DNA from: Phycisphaerae bacterium
GTDB taxonomy: Bacteria; Planctomycetota; Phycisphaerae; Sedimentisphaerales; Anaerobacaceae
Direction of reading: 5' to 3'
NCBI GenBank assembly: GCA_030604525.1
Contig: JAUVVQ010000004.1
Coordinates: forward strand, 1-64,000
Length of the DNA: 64,000 bases
Shown in pieces: positions 34,129 to 42,512 of this stretch. Numbering within the stretch: the stretch's first letter is position 1; each line of letters begins with the position of its first letter. The notes under the pieces are model-generated. The model had not been told where the DNA came from. It ran no database searches and worked only from the letters and a program-made list of their open reading frames with translations. Position numbers and translations under genes: made by a program.

Positions 34129-34728
34129 TTATTTTTTCGTTTTCTGAGCTATTTGCAGAATATTTTCGATTATTTTACCGCCGGCCGGCGTAAGAATACT
34201 TTCCGGATGAAACTGAACGCCGTATATCGGCAGCTCCTTGTGCTCTATGCCCATTGGTATTCCTTCAAACTCAGCAGTCCTCTCAAGACAATCGGGCAGC
34301 TTAACTGCGCAGAGACTATGATACCGTCCTGCCTGAAGCGGATTTTCCAGCCCGGCGAATATCCCCCGTTCATTGTGATTTATCCTGGAGCCCTTGCCGT
34401 GCATCGGCTGCGGGGCGTGTCCGATTTCTCCGCCGAAATACTGAACTATTGCCTGCATACCAAGGCACACTCCGAAAATCGGCAGCTTGTCTTTAAAGTA
34501 ATCTATTGCCGAAAGTGTTACCCCCGCTCCATCCGGAGTTCCGGGACCGGGTGATATTATCAAAAGCTCCGGGGCAAATTCTTCCGCTATCTGCTTTAAC
34601 TCCTCCAAAGGAGTGTCCGCTCGATACACCCTCGCCAGAGAATCTCTCTTACAGAAATCATCGACAAGATTATAAGTGAACGAATCGAAGTTATCAATAA
34701 ACAATACTTTTTTTTTCTCTTTTTCCAT
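34129..34728 (-). CDS. trpG: Anthranilate synthase component II (glutamine amidotransferase)
   Basis: 199 aa class I glutamine amidotransferase supplying ammonia to TrpE. The nucleophile is in FGVCLGMQAI, and the His-Glu pair is in YGVQFHPESIL; the oxyanion loop is ISPGPGTP. AGGGGA precedes the ATG. It is 15 bases after trpE. It could also serve PabB, but the context makes the trp role clear. Confidence 0.95.
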   Translation of the reverse strand: MEKEKKKVLFIDNFDSFTYNLVDDFCKRDSLARVYRADTPLEELKQIAEEFAPELLIISPGPGTPDGAGVTLSAIDYFKDKLPIFGVCLGMQAIVQYFGGEIGHAPQPMHGKGSRINHNERGIFAGLENPLQAGRYHSLCAVKLPDCLERTAEFEGIPMGIEHKELPIYGVQFHPESILTPAGGKIIENILQIAQKTKK

Positions 34729-34743
34729 TTCTATCCCCTGTCG

Positions 34744-36342
34744 TTAATTGCCTCGAATCGCCCGCAGGCACGAATTCGCTTTATGCCGGGTCTCTTCAAA
34801 TTCCGTCTTCGGCACGCTGTCGTGAACTATCCCCGCTCCCACGCGAATGTAAGCTGTATGGTCCTTTACCTGTAGACTCCGTATTGTTATACAACTATCG
34901 AACTGTCCGTCAACGGTTAAGTACATAACCGCTCCGCCGTAATAACCGCGCTTGCTTTTCTCAAGCTCGCGAATTATCTTCATCGCCTCAATCTTCGGCG
35001 CTCCCGTAAGCGTGCCCATATTCATTGTTGCAAGATAGGCGCTTAATGCGTCCAGCTCGGAAGAAAGCTCGCCTTTGACGTTGCTTACAAGGTGCTGGAC
35101 GGACTCATATTTTTCCACTGTAAGAAGTTCCGTTACCACTCTGCTTCCCGGCTTGGCTACCCTCGCTATATCGTTCCTCGCCAAATCCACCAGCATCATA
35201 TGCTCCGCTAATTCCTTTCTGTCGAGTTTTAGCTCCGCCTCATATCGGAGGTCTGTATCGGCATCGATTTTATCCCCCATCCGCCCGCGTGGTTTTGTTC
35301 CTGCTATAGGCCTGATTTCCACATACCGGCGGTCGCCACCGCTGACACGAAGATTCAGCTCCGGACTAGAACCCATCATTATCGTATTCGGCGTGCTGAG
35401 ATAAAACATATAAGGCGAGGGATTCAGTTTCCTTAACCGCTTGTAAACATCCAGCGGCTCATCGAGGCAGGGCTCTGTTATTGTTCGGCTAAGCACCACC
35501 TGAAAAATGTCACCATCCAGGATGTGTCCCTTGGCATTTTTTACCATATCTTCGTATTCATCCTGTTCGGTATCCGTCGAAGCCGCAGCCGGCTCGCCTT
35601 GGTATCTTTGACTGGTAGGTTGCTCGAATCTTGATATGTTAAAATAGTAATCAAAGCAACCCTGTGCCTCCTCGATAGCCGCCTGTCGGTCTCCGTTGGT
35701 TATCATTACATTGACTATGATATAACCCTGATTGTGCTCGTGGTCCATCAGAAAAATATTATCAGCAAAGTAAAGCTCGTAATCCGGATTTTTCAGAACA
35801 TCTTCTTTACTGCCGGGAAGCTTTTCAAACTGGTCTATAAAATCATAGCTGATTGCCCCCAGCAGACCGCAGGTGACACGGAACGGCTTGCTTGCCAGAC
35901 GAAACGCAAATGCCACCGCTCGTAAAACATCCATCTGGTTGGTGCTCTTAAGACGGGTATGCTCATCCACCATTTCTTCCTCCCGTTTGATTCGACCGGT
36001 TATGTTTTCTTTGCCGAATTCAATTTCTTTGCAGAATGAAAACCGCTCCTTGCCTGTCGTCCCCAGATATTTTATCATCCGCCTGCCGGTTTTAGTCAGT
36101 GACTTGATGAGAAACTTATCATCTTTGCCGGTTATATAAAGTGCCGGGTTGGCCGTCCCGAAGGTAAGCGCCTTCGTGCCGGTTAAATACTCTCTTGATT
36201 CGAACAAACAGCAGTTCTTCGCCTGGCCGTAATCGCTTAGCTTGGCAAAGAAATCCACCGGCTCATCCATCTTTATCTGTTTTACAATCGGTATGATTTG
36301 ACCGCTTCGGGCACTTTCTATTATCTTTTTGTAGCTTTCCAT
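34744..36342 (-). CDS. trpE: Anthranilate synthase component I
   Basis: About 532 aa; converts chorismate to anthranilate with ammonia from TrpG. The chorismate-binding half is clear: IRPIAGTKPRGR, VDLARNDIARV, ESVQHLVSNVKGEL, TLTGAPKIEAMKII and IRVGAGIVHDS. Near the N-terminus LFESREYL corresponds to the LLES tryptophan feedback site. The ORF track start (36408) lies inside the attenuator terminator; ATG 36342 follows GAGG at 9 bases and gives the normal MESYKKIIESA start. It is the first structural gene, controlled by the upstream attenuator. Confidence 0.95.
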   Translation of the reverse strand: MESYKKIIESARSGQIIPIVKQIKMDEPVDFFAKLSDYGQAKNCCLFESREYLTGTKALTFGTANPALYITGKDDKFLIKSLTKTGRRMIKYLGTTGKERFSFCKEIEFGKENITGRIKREEEMVDEHTRLKSTNQMDVLRAVAFAFRLASKPFRVTCGLLGAISYDFIDQFEKLPGSKEDVLKNPDYELYFADNIFLMDHEHNQGYIIVNVMITNGDRQAAIEEAQGCFDYYFNISRFEQPTSQRYQGEPAAASTDTEQDEYEDMVKNAKGHILDGDIFQVVLSRTITEPCLDEPLDVYKRLRKLNPSPYMFYLSTPNTIMMGSSPELNLRVSGGDRRYVEIRPIAGTKPRGRMGDKIDADTDLRYEAELKLDRKELAEHMMLVDLARNDIARVAKPGSRVVTELLTVEKYESVQHLVSNVKGELSSELDALSAYLATMNMGTLTGAPKIEAMKIIRELEKSKRGYYGGAVMYLTVDGQFDSCITIRSLQVKDHTAYIRVGAGIVHDSVPKTEFEETRHKANSCLRAIRGN

Positions 36343-36390
36343 AACTTTATCCTCAAAATCAACCTGCCGAAGGCGGGCCTCAGAACTCAT

Positions 36391-36425
36391 AAAAAAAAAG
36401 CAACCCATCCTTCCAGCAGGTTGCT
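36391..36425 (-). terminator. trp attenuator terminator with alternative antiterminator
   Basis: On the minus strand AGCAACC (36425-36419) pairs with GGTTGCT (36405-36399), followed by nine U. The 5' arm overlaps ACCTGC (36421-36416), which can instead pair with GCAGGT (36470-36465); that GCAGG can in turn pair with CCTGC (36488-36484) just after the leader Trp codons. These are the mutually exclusive 1:2, 2:3 and 3:4 hairpins of a classical attenuator. Confidence 0.88.
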
Positions 36426-36455
36426 CTTCTAATTTCTACGAATTTTTATAGCAAA

Positions 36456-36530
36456 TTAACGCATACCTGCCAGCATATGTCCTGCAGGCCACCACCAGTT
36501 CATAGTATTTATGCGATTAATCTGCCTCAT
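36456..36530 (-). CDS. trpL: trp operon leader peptide with three tandem Trp codons
   Basis: A 24-codon ORF ending 36458-36456 that contains MNWWWPAGHMLAGMR; the three TGG codons are at 36497-36489. It is too short for the ORF track. ATG 36530 would be nearly leaderless relative to the predicted transcript start; the inner ATG 36503 would give a 15-aa peptide about 30 bases into the transcript, close to the 14 aa of E. coli TrpL. Neither start has a strong Shine-Dalgarno. Ribosome stalling at the Trp codons would mask segment 1 and favour the antiterminator. Confidence 0.85.
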   Translation of the reverse strand: MRQINRINTMNWWWPAGHMLAGMR

Positions 36531-36539
36531 AACATATAC

Positions 36540-36568
36540 ATTAAAACAATTATCACGGCTTTTGTCAA
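36540..36568 (-). promoter_or_regulatory. trp operon promoter
   Basis: On the minus strand TTGACA (36568-36563), a 17-base spacer, and TTTAAT (36545-36540): six and five matches to the sigma-70 boxes. The predicted start is near 36533, just before the leader ORF. Confidence 0.8.
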
Positions 36569-36616
36569 GATTTATCTGAAAAAAATCTTTTCTTGAACTA
36601 AATTTATCCTCAAGCT

Positions 36617-36645
36617 TGACAAAGGTATTTTTTTAGCTTAGGATT
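36617..36645 (+). promoter_or_regulatory. Candidate kdsB promoter
   Basis: TTGACA (36617-36622), 17-base spacer, TAGGAT (36640-36645). It is divergent from the trp promoter; the -35 boxes are about 50 bases apart. Confidence 0.55.
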
Positions 36646-36691
36646 CCTGAGCAGTAGTATTTATTAACTCTACTGCCGGGAAAAAAGAAAA

Positions 36692-37462
36692 GTGAAAATT
36701 ATTGTCTGTATTCCTGCTCGTTACAGTTCTACCAGATTCCCAGGAAAAGTTCTCGCTAAAGATACCGGCAAATTCCTCGTTCAGCATACCTATGAGAGGG
36801 CGTTGCAGGCAAAAACGCCCGATAACATTATCATTGCTGCGGATAATCAGAAAATCGTCGATGCCGCTGAATCCTTCGGTGCCGAAGCCGTTCTTACCTC
36901 AACCGAGCATAAAAGCGGCACCGACCGAATCGCCGAAGCCGTATCGAAAATCCAGGCCGATATCGTCATAAACCTCCAGGCGGACGAGCCGGAAATAGAG
37001 CCGGAAAATATCGATTTCCTGGCACAGCTTCTAATAAAAACTCAAAACTCAAAACTCAAAACTGAGAACTATCAAATGGCTACCCTCGCCGCTGAATTCG
37101 AGAATAAAGAACAAATCGCCGACCCCAACATCGTAAAAGTTGTAACGGATTCCAGCGGAAGGGCGATTTATTTTTCACGAGCTCCCATACCATACGATAG
37201 AGAAACCGGCGGAGTCGGAAATCAGTCGCTCTATCTGCGGCACATCGGAACATACGCCTATCGAAAAGACTTCCTGATGAAAATCACCGCATTGCCGCAG
37301 ACGAAACTTGAAAAAATCGAAAAGCTCGAACAGCTCCGTGCAATCGAAAACGGATTTGCCATACTCGTTGGAAAAGTGAAACACACCTGCGATGGTATAG
37401 ACACGCCAGAACAATACAAAAGTTTCGTCGAACGCTGGTTAAAAAATATGACAAAAAAATAA
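36692..37462 (+). CDS. kdsB: 3-deoxy-manno-octulosonate cytidylyltransferase (CMP-Kdo synthetase)
   Basis: 256 aa, GTG start. It activates Kdo with CTP for lipid A-core synthesis, so the cell should have LPS. Motifs are IPARYSSTRFPGKVL, the VLTSTEHKSGTDRIAEA loop, INLQADEPEI and YFSRAPIPYDR, with HIGTYAYRKDFL. Residues about 115-126 (KTQNSKLKTENY) are an insertion encoded by a heptamer repeat. It lies 81 bases before pyrG, whose product CTP is its substrate; the kdsB-pyrG pair also occurs in other bacteria. Confidence 0.95.
   Translation: MKIIVCIPARYSSTRFPGKVLAKDTGKFLVQHTYERALQAKTPDNIIIAADNQKIVDAAESFGAEAVLTSTEHKSGTDRIAEAVSKIQADIVINLQADEPEIEPENIDFLAQLLIKTQNSKLKTENYQMATLAAEFENKEQIADPNIVKVVTDSSGRAIYFSRAPIPYDRETGGVGNQSLYLRHIGTYAYRKDFLMKITALPQTKLEKIEKLEQLRAIENGFAILVGKVKHTCDGIDTPEQYKSFVERWLKNMTKK
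37037..37064 (+). repeat. Heptanucleotide tandem repeat within kdsB
   Basis: Three perfect copies of AAAACTC and a fourth ending in G. The unit is not a multiple of three, so slippage would shift the kdsB frame. Confidence 0.8.
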
Positions 37463-37543
37463 TATCGACAGCGGTTTTTGCAGGAAGTATTTATTAAACT
37501 AAACAAGCACTATGAACTTTTAAATGTTGCTGAGGAAAAGTAG

Positions 37544-39304
37544 ATGGCAAAAGAAAACGATTTGTTGGCTTCGGTAAGTGATACTTCAACTGACAGCGAA
37601 TTCTTCTCACCCGTTCCCGAAGGGTATAAAAAGGGCAGAACAAGATACATTTTCGTTCTTGGAACTGTCATAAGCGGGCTGGGCAAAGGGATATTCTCTT
37701 CCTGCCTGGCAAAACTTATGCAGGACAAGGGGCTTAAAGTTGCTCCTATAAAACTCGAAGGATACCTAAACATCGATTCGGGTACTCTCAATCCGTTCCG
37801 CCACGGCGAGGTCTTCGTTCTCGATGACGGTATGGAATGCGATATGGACCTGGGAACCTATGAAAGAATGCTGAATAAAAAATTGAGCAGAGATAACTTC
37901 GTAACCAGCGGACAGGTATTCAAGTCGGTCCTCTACAAAGAGCGGCACGGCGATTACCTCGGCAGGGACGTCCAGATGATACCGCATGTCACCGGGGAGG
38001 TTAAATTGAAACTCAGAAACCTTGCTATGAAAACCAAAGCTGACATTGTCTTTATTGAAATCGGCGGTACCGTCGGCGACCTCGAAAACGCCTACTATAT
38101 CGAAGCTATGCGGCAGCTCGCTTATGAAGAAGGGCCCAACAGCTGCTGCTTTGTTGCTTTAACTTATATTCTCGAACCCGAAACCCTCGGTGAGCAAAAG
38201 TCAAAAGCCGCTCAGTTAGGAATAAAGCAGTTGATGCAGTGTGGTATCCAGCCGCACATCATCGCCTGCAGAGCGACGAATCCCGTAAATGAAAAAGCTC
38301 GGCAAAAAATCAGCATCTACAGCAGCGTCCCGATGGAAAGAGTTCTTTCTCTGCCGGACTCGGCCAGTGTCTATATGATTCCTTCTATGTTAAGAGACGC
38401 AAATCTCGACTTCCAGGTCTTGAAATTATTGAAAATTGAAGACAGAATAAATCTTAGAAATGAACGAAAGGAATGGGCCAAATGGTGCGATTTTACCGAC
38501 AAAATCGAAGCCGACAGGAAAAAAATAACCATCGGTATCACCGGCAAATACACTTCCGTCCGTGACAGCTATGCTTCCATAATAAACGCTCTTGAACACG
38601 CCGGTATCGCACTTGGAGCTGATATCGATATCAAATGGGTTCCAACTGGAGAGATAAATGCTGAAAATGTCTCTGAAAATCTTGCCGATGTTGATGGTAT
38701 CATTGTTCCCGGCGGCTTCGGTACCAGAGGTGCGGAAGGGAAAATCCAATGTACTAAATACGCCAGAGAAAACAATCTTCCCTTTCTGGGACTTTGTTTT
38801 GGTTTTCAGATGGCTGTTATCGAGTTCGCCAGAAACGTCTGCGGGTTAAAAGATGCGAACACCACTGAGATTAATGGAGACTGTAAAGAGCCCGTAATTG
38901 GTATCCTCCCTGAGCAAAAGAAAATTGAAGGTCTCGGCGGAAATATGCGGCTCGGAGGCAGAGATATAAAGTTAAAACAAGACACCATCGCATGGGAGCT
39001 CTTTGGCAAAGCCGAGACTGTTAGAATGAGATTCAGACACCGATATGAAGTTGACCCTATATACATCGAAACACTTGAAAAAGGCGGACTTGTATTCTCC
39101 GGTAAAGCGCCCGAACACCCGATTATGCAAATCCTCGAATTGCCTGACCATCCTTTCTTTATTGGAACTCAGGCGCATCCTTGTCTGACCTCACGTCCTC
39201 TGAGCCCTCAACCTATGTTCGTCGGATTGGTCGCTTCTGCTATGAAGAAAAGATACCCCGAAAAAAAATTGCCCGGCCCGGTCGATGCTGTTAAAAAGGT
39301 CTAA
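37544..39304 (+). CDS. pyrG: CTP synthase, divergent form
   Basis: 586 aa, about 40 longer than E. coli PyrG, with a 30-residue N-terminal extension. It aminates UTP to CTP. The synthase domain is recognisable (RYIFVLGTVISGLGKGIFSS, HGEVFVLDDGMECDMDLGTYER, EIGGTVGDLENAYYIEA) but deviates at usually strict sites: GTVISGLGKG for GGVVSSLGKG, KLEGYLNIDSGT for KFDPYINVDPGT. The glutaminase domain keeps the nucleophile (LGLCFGFQMA) and the histidine (TQAHPCLTSRPLSP), but the triad glutamate of canonical HPEF is cysteine. It may use ammonia or an altered triad. GAGG precedes the ATG. Confidence 0.88.
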   Translation: MAKENDLLASVSDTSTDSEFFSPVPEGYKKGRTRYIFVLGTVISGLGKGIFSSCLAKLMQDKGLKVAPIKLEGYLNIDSGTLNPFRHGEVFVLDDGMECDMDLGTYERMLNKKLSRDNFVTSGQVFKSVLYKERHGDYLGRDVQMIPHVTGEVKLKLRNLAMKTKADIVFIEIGGTVGDLENAYYIEAMRQLAYEEGPNSCCFVALTYILEPETLGEQKSKAAQLGIKQLMQCGIQPHIIACRATNPVNEKARQKISIYSSVPMERVLSLPDSASVYMIPSMLRDANLDFQVLKLLKIEDRINLRNERKEWAKWCDFTDKIEADRKKITIGITGKYTSVRDSYASIINALEHAGIALGADIDIKWVPTGEINAENVSENLADVDGIIVPGGFGTRGAEGKIQCTKYARENNLPFLGLCFGFQMAVIEFARNVCGLKDANTTEINGDCKEPVIGILPEQKKIEGLGGNMRLGGRDIKLKQDTIAWELFGKAETVRMRFRHRYEVDPIYIETLEKGGLVFSGKAPEHPIMQILELPDHPFFIGTQAHPCLTSRPLSPQPMFVGLVASAMKKRYPEKKLPGPVDAVKKV

Positions 39305-39382
39305 GAAAGCAAAACAGTTACTTCTCCTCCGGCGATTTGCCGGCGAAGTTCACTTTGACCTCGACCTGTTCTTTCAGCTCAT

Positions 39383-39772
39383 TTACTTGTTTTTGAGCTC
39401 TTCAATTTGCTTTTTTAGTTGTTCATTTTCTTCCCTGAGCTGTTTATTTTGCTCTCCGAAGCTGCTGGCCATACTCACCATCATATCGTTTATTTCATCA
39501 CCAAATTCGGTATTAAACTTTGCTCTTAAATCCTCGTTTTGATTTTTTAAATCATTTACTACTTTTTTCTGTTTAAGAAGCTCTTTCTGGTAGGTGTTCT
39601 TTCGAGTTTCAAGCTGAGCTTTTAATTCCTGAATTTCCTGCTTCAACTGTAAGTTTTGAGCCCCCACTAACTTGGCCTGCCTAGTATTGATTGCTTCCTT
39701 TTTTTCACAGCCCGCTGACAAAACGAAAGCAACCACCGCTGCAAAGAACAACCTGGTCATTATTCTTTTCAT
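39383..39772 (-). CDS. Coiled-coil lipoprotein
   Basis: About 129 aa from ATG 39772, which follows AAAGGA; the ORF track start is five codons earlier. A lipoprotein signal (LFFAAVVAFVLSAGC) is followed by an almost continuous heptad-type coiled coil (LQLKQEIQELKAQLET..., LREENEQLKKQIEELKN). It is probably anchored in the outer or inner membrane. It may be structural, like Lpp, or an adaptor; there is no domain beyond the coil. It ends 79 bases from pyrG, which is convergent. Confidence 0.75.
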   Translation of the reverse strand: MKRIMTRLFFAAVVAFVLSAGCEKKEAINTRQAKLVGAQNLQLKQEIQELKAQLETRKNTYQKELLKQKKVVNDLKNQNEDLRAKFNTEFGDEINDMMVSMASSFGEQNKQLREENEQLKKQIEELKNK

Positions 39773-39830
39773 ATTGTATCCTTTCATATTAGAGTTATTC
39801 TCGTTCTTGATAAGCTATTTTCTTTTATTA

Positions 39831-41294
39831 TTAACCACCCAGGCCCGCCGTAACAGATATATCTTTCATATCGAAGGAATCGGGATTTTCCACCGACACC
39901 TTTATGAACCTGACACTTGCGTCCAGCGTAAAGGTTTTTATGCAATGCCGGCCTGGTTGAAAACCTTTGGCGGATACGGCGGAACCTGAAGTATCGTAAT
40001 TAACACCATCTGAACTGCCTCGAATATGCAGCAAAATCGGCTTCGTTGCTGACCGAGCATAACTGCATTCTAATGTAAGAGAAGCTTTTGTTACATTACC
40101 AAAACTAATCATAGGCGAGTCTGACAATTTAGTTTTCTGACCCGCACCAAGCGAATCGATTCTCAATACGGGCATATCGAAATTAAAGGGCCTTTGCGTG
40201 ACAAGTACCTGAACGCCGAGATTTTCAATCCACGGATTCCTCTCGCCCTCATATCTTTCAGGCCTTAAAGTATGATAAAGATAGATAAAGGGCAGCTCGA
40301 TTATCGCATGAACCTCTGCAAATGCTGCTGCATTCGGATTTGCCTGCCGACTGGCAACAGGATTAAGCCCATATTTGTACCACTTAAATCCGTCAAAGCT
40401 GTATGCGTAACCGATACTTTCAAGCCGGGGACCATACGACCTCGTTCCTCCATAGAACATATGAAACATCCCGTTGTTATACAGAACTTCAGCTTCAGAG
40501 ATTCCGCCGTCGTCCCAGTCGCCGGGACTGCCTTTTACCATAAGAGGATTGCCTTTATATTTTTTAAACGGTCCTTCCGGCTTCTCTCCGATAGCTACCG
40601 CTACGGGGCTGTAATCGCTGTGATAATAAAGAGAGTGAGACTGACCGGAAATCGGGTGAGCACTGTAAATACGGTACTTCCCGTTTATCTTGACTACACC
40701 GCCTACATATCCGAAGTCGTCGAGTACAGGATTGCCCTCGTATTTTTTCCACGGCCCCAATGGATGCTTGGCAGTAGCCAAACCGACACACCAGCCCTTA
40801 TGCTCTGGTGAGCTGCCGACACCTGAATACCACATATAATATGTATTATCTTCTTCATCTTCTGCTCTGACCACCATCGCACAGGCAACGGCCTCACTAT
40901 CCCAACTGCCCCGGGGGCCTGTATCCAGTATCGGCTTGTCACCATATTTTTTGAAAGGACCAAGAGGATGCTCTGAGCTTGCTACCCCAAGCCGATATCC
41001 TTTACCGGCTCCGCAGGCGTGATAATAAAAATAATACATCCCCTCATCTTCGAATGCGTCAGCCGCCTCTAAAATTTTATCATCCCAACTGCCTTCAGGA
41101 CCCGGAGTTATGATGGGATTAGGCCCCGGTATTTGAATAAGGATGCTTCCTGCAAGAATCTTATTGTGATTTAGCTGCTGGTCTTTAGACACTGTCCGCA
41201 ACTTTCCATCTTTAGCTGTATTTGTCTCACACCCGAAGTTCAGAAAAATTACTGCTGCTGTTAAAAACAACACTTTCCAGTATGGCTTTTTCAT
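39831..41294 (-). CDS. Lipoprotein with GH43/GH32-type five-bladed propeller and C-terminal beta domain
   Basis: About 487 aa from ATG 41294 (AAGG upstream). Lipobox VIFLNFGC. Repeated propeller blades read PNPIITPGPEGSWDD, PILDTGPRGSWDSEA, GNPVLDDFGYVGG and SPGDWDDGGISEAEVLY; acidic residues recur in the positions used by clan GH-F/J enzymes. The last 100 residues form a beta-sandwich (LTLECSYARSATKPILLHIRGSSDGVNYD) like carbohydrate-binding or F5/8-type modules. It is probably a surface or periplasmic glycan hydrolase; substrate unknown. Some relatives are annotated only as glycosidase-like. Confidence 0.75.
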   Translation of the reverse strand: MKKPYWKVLFLTAAVIFLNFGCETNTAKDGKLRTVSKDQQLNHNKILAGSILIQIPGPNPIITPGPEGSWDDKILEAADAFEDEGMYYFYYHACGAGKGYRLGVASSEHPLGPFKKYGDKPILDTGPRGSWDSEAVACAMVVRAEDEEDNTYYMWYSGVGSSPEHKGWCVGLATAKHPLGPWKKYEGNPVLDDFGYVGGVVKINGKYRIYSAHPISGQSHSLYYHSDYSPVAVAIGEKPEGPFKKYKGNPLMVKGSPGDWDDGGISEAEVLYNNGMFHMFYGGTRSYGPRLESIGYAYSFDGFKWYKYGLNPVASRQANPNAAAFAEVHAIIELPFIYLYHTLRPERYEGERNPWIENLGVQVLVTQRPFNFDMPVLRIDSLGAGQKTKLSDSPMISFGNVTKASLTLECSYARSATKPILLHIRGSSDGVNYDTSGSAVSAKGFQPGRHCIKTFTLDASVRFIKVSVENPDSFDMKDISVTAGLGG

Positions 41295-41351
41295 AACCTT
41301 ACCTTTCACATTAAGCTCTTTTTAAAATTTTGGGCTTAAAACAATTTTTTC

Positions 41352-42227
41352 CTATTCAAATAAAATCTTCAACTTTTCTTTATCTGCCGTGTCAATTTGA
41401 TTTTGGTCAGTCCATACAGCTAAATCCAGACTTTTCCTGCACTGACATTCTGAGAAAACCAGTCCCTTTTCATTTGTTAAAACATTCTTTATCAACCTTA
41501 GGCAATTCTCTGTTGCCTTTTCCATATTTGATATAATCTCTTCCAGCAGTGATTGTTTATCTTCACCTTCTTTACGAGGTCGCCAGCAGTCGTAGTCACT
41601 TACCAGAGCCACCAATGCATAGCACATCTGAGCTTCCCGGGCTAATTTCGCTTCCGGCATAGCCGTCATTCCTATCAAATCAGCTCCCCAGAAACGATGC
41701 ATCAGCGATTCGGCACGCGTGGAAAACTGCGGCCCCTCCATACACACATACGTTCCCTTTGAATGTGTTAAAACACCTATCTGTTCAGCTTTATTGCCTA
41801 ATATCCCTCGAACTCTGCTGCAAGTCGGCTCTGACATCTCGCAGTGAACCGCACCAAATCCTTCAAAGAAGCTTCCCTCTCGTTTGTAGCTCTTATCAAT
41901 AAACTGGTCAACCAGCACCAAATCGCCGGGGACTATCTGTTCGTTCAGCGAACCTACTGCTCCGCTTGATATAACTGTTCTGACGCCGAGCTCCTTTAAC
42001 GCAAATATATTAGCCCTGTATGGAATCTCGCTTGGCGAAAGCTTGTGCCCTGAACCGTGACGGTTTAAGAAAGCAACCCTATTTGAACCAATATTACCTA
42101 ACAGAACTTCTCCGCTGGGTTTGCCGAAAGGCGTCCGGGGCTTGACACTCTCCGCTCCGGAGAGCTGCTCTGATAAAGCTTCGCCAAGCCCTGTCCCGCC
42201 GAGTATCCCTACGATATTTTCCACCAT
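41352..42227 (-). CDS. mtnP: 5'-methylthioadenosine phosphorylase family (PNP superfamily)
   Basis: 291 aa. It phosphorolyses methylthioadenosine to adenine and methylthioribose-1-phosphate. Motifs are VGILGGTGLGEAL, FLNRHGSGHKLSPSEIPYRAN, ISSGAVGSLNE, YVCMEGPQFSTRAES, IGMTAMPEAKLARE and VSDYDCW. The DYDCW aspartate favours 6-aminopurine nucleosides, as in MTAP rather than inosine-type PNP. GGAGG precedes the ATG. The C-terminal 30 residues after the PNP core (cysteine-containing ECQCRKSLDL) are extra. Confidence 0.9.
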   Translation of the reverse strand: MVENIVGILGGTGLGEALSEQLSGAESVKPRTPFGKPSGEVLLGNIGSNRVAFLNRHGSGHKLSPSEIPYRANIFALKELGVRTVISSGAVGSLNEQIVPGDLVLVDQFIDKSYKREGSFFEGFGAVHCEMSEPTCSRVRGILGNKAEQIGVLTHSKGTYVCMEGPQFSTRAESLMHRFWGADLIGMTAMPEAKLAREAQMCYALVALVSDYDCWRPRKEGEDKQSLLEEIISNMEKATENCLRLIKNVLTNEKGLVFSECQCRKSLDLAVWTDQNQIDTADKEKLKILFE

Positions 42228-42370
42228 AAAAACGCCTCCATTTATCAGCTTCGTTATACTAATCGCTTCGAACCAAATTTACAAATAGTTTTTGGCGGAG
42301 ACTTGAGAACAAACTTTGATTTTCAAGTATGTTTTTTTATCCGTTTTTTTTTGTGGGGGGCAGGAAACAA

Positions 42371-42399
42371 TTGACTCCTGCTTTGCTTTGTATTAAAAT
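42371..42399 (+). promoter_or_regulatory. Promoter of the propeller/secretin gene
   Basis: TTGACT (42371-42376), 17-base spacer, TAAAAT (42394-42399). It gives a leader of about 105 bases and shows that the interrupted gene behind it keeps an intact-looking promoter. Confidence 0.6.
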
Positions 42400-42512
42400 C
42401 CCTGGTTCGTGTTTTAACATAGGATTATTGCTCAAAACCGGGGTAATCACAATCAGCTGTTTATTTGGATACTAATTTAGATGGATAAATCAAATGACTT
42501 CATACATATCGG

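Noticed and set aside
37037-37064. CRISPR-like array
   Set aside because: The units are seven bases with no spacers; a simple tandem repeat inside kdsB.
42494-42512. Upstream ATG for the propeller/secretin gene
   Set aside because: It is in a different frame; ATG 42513 gives a proper signal peptide.
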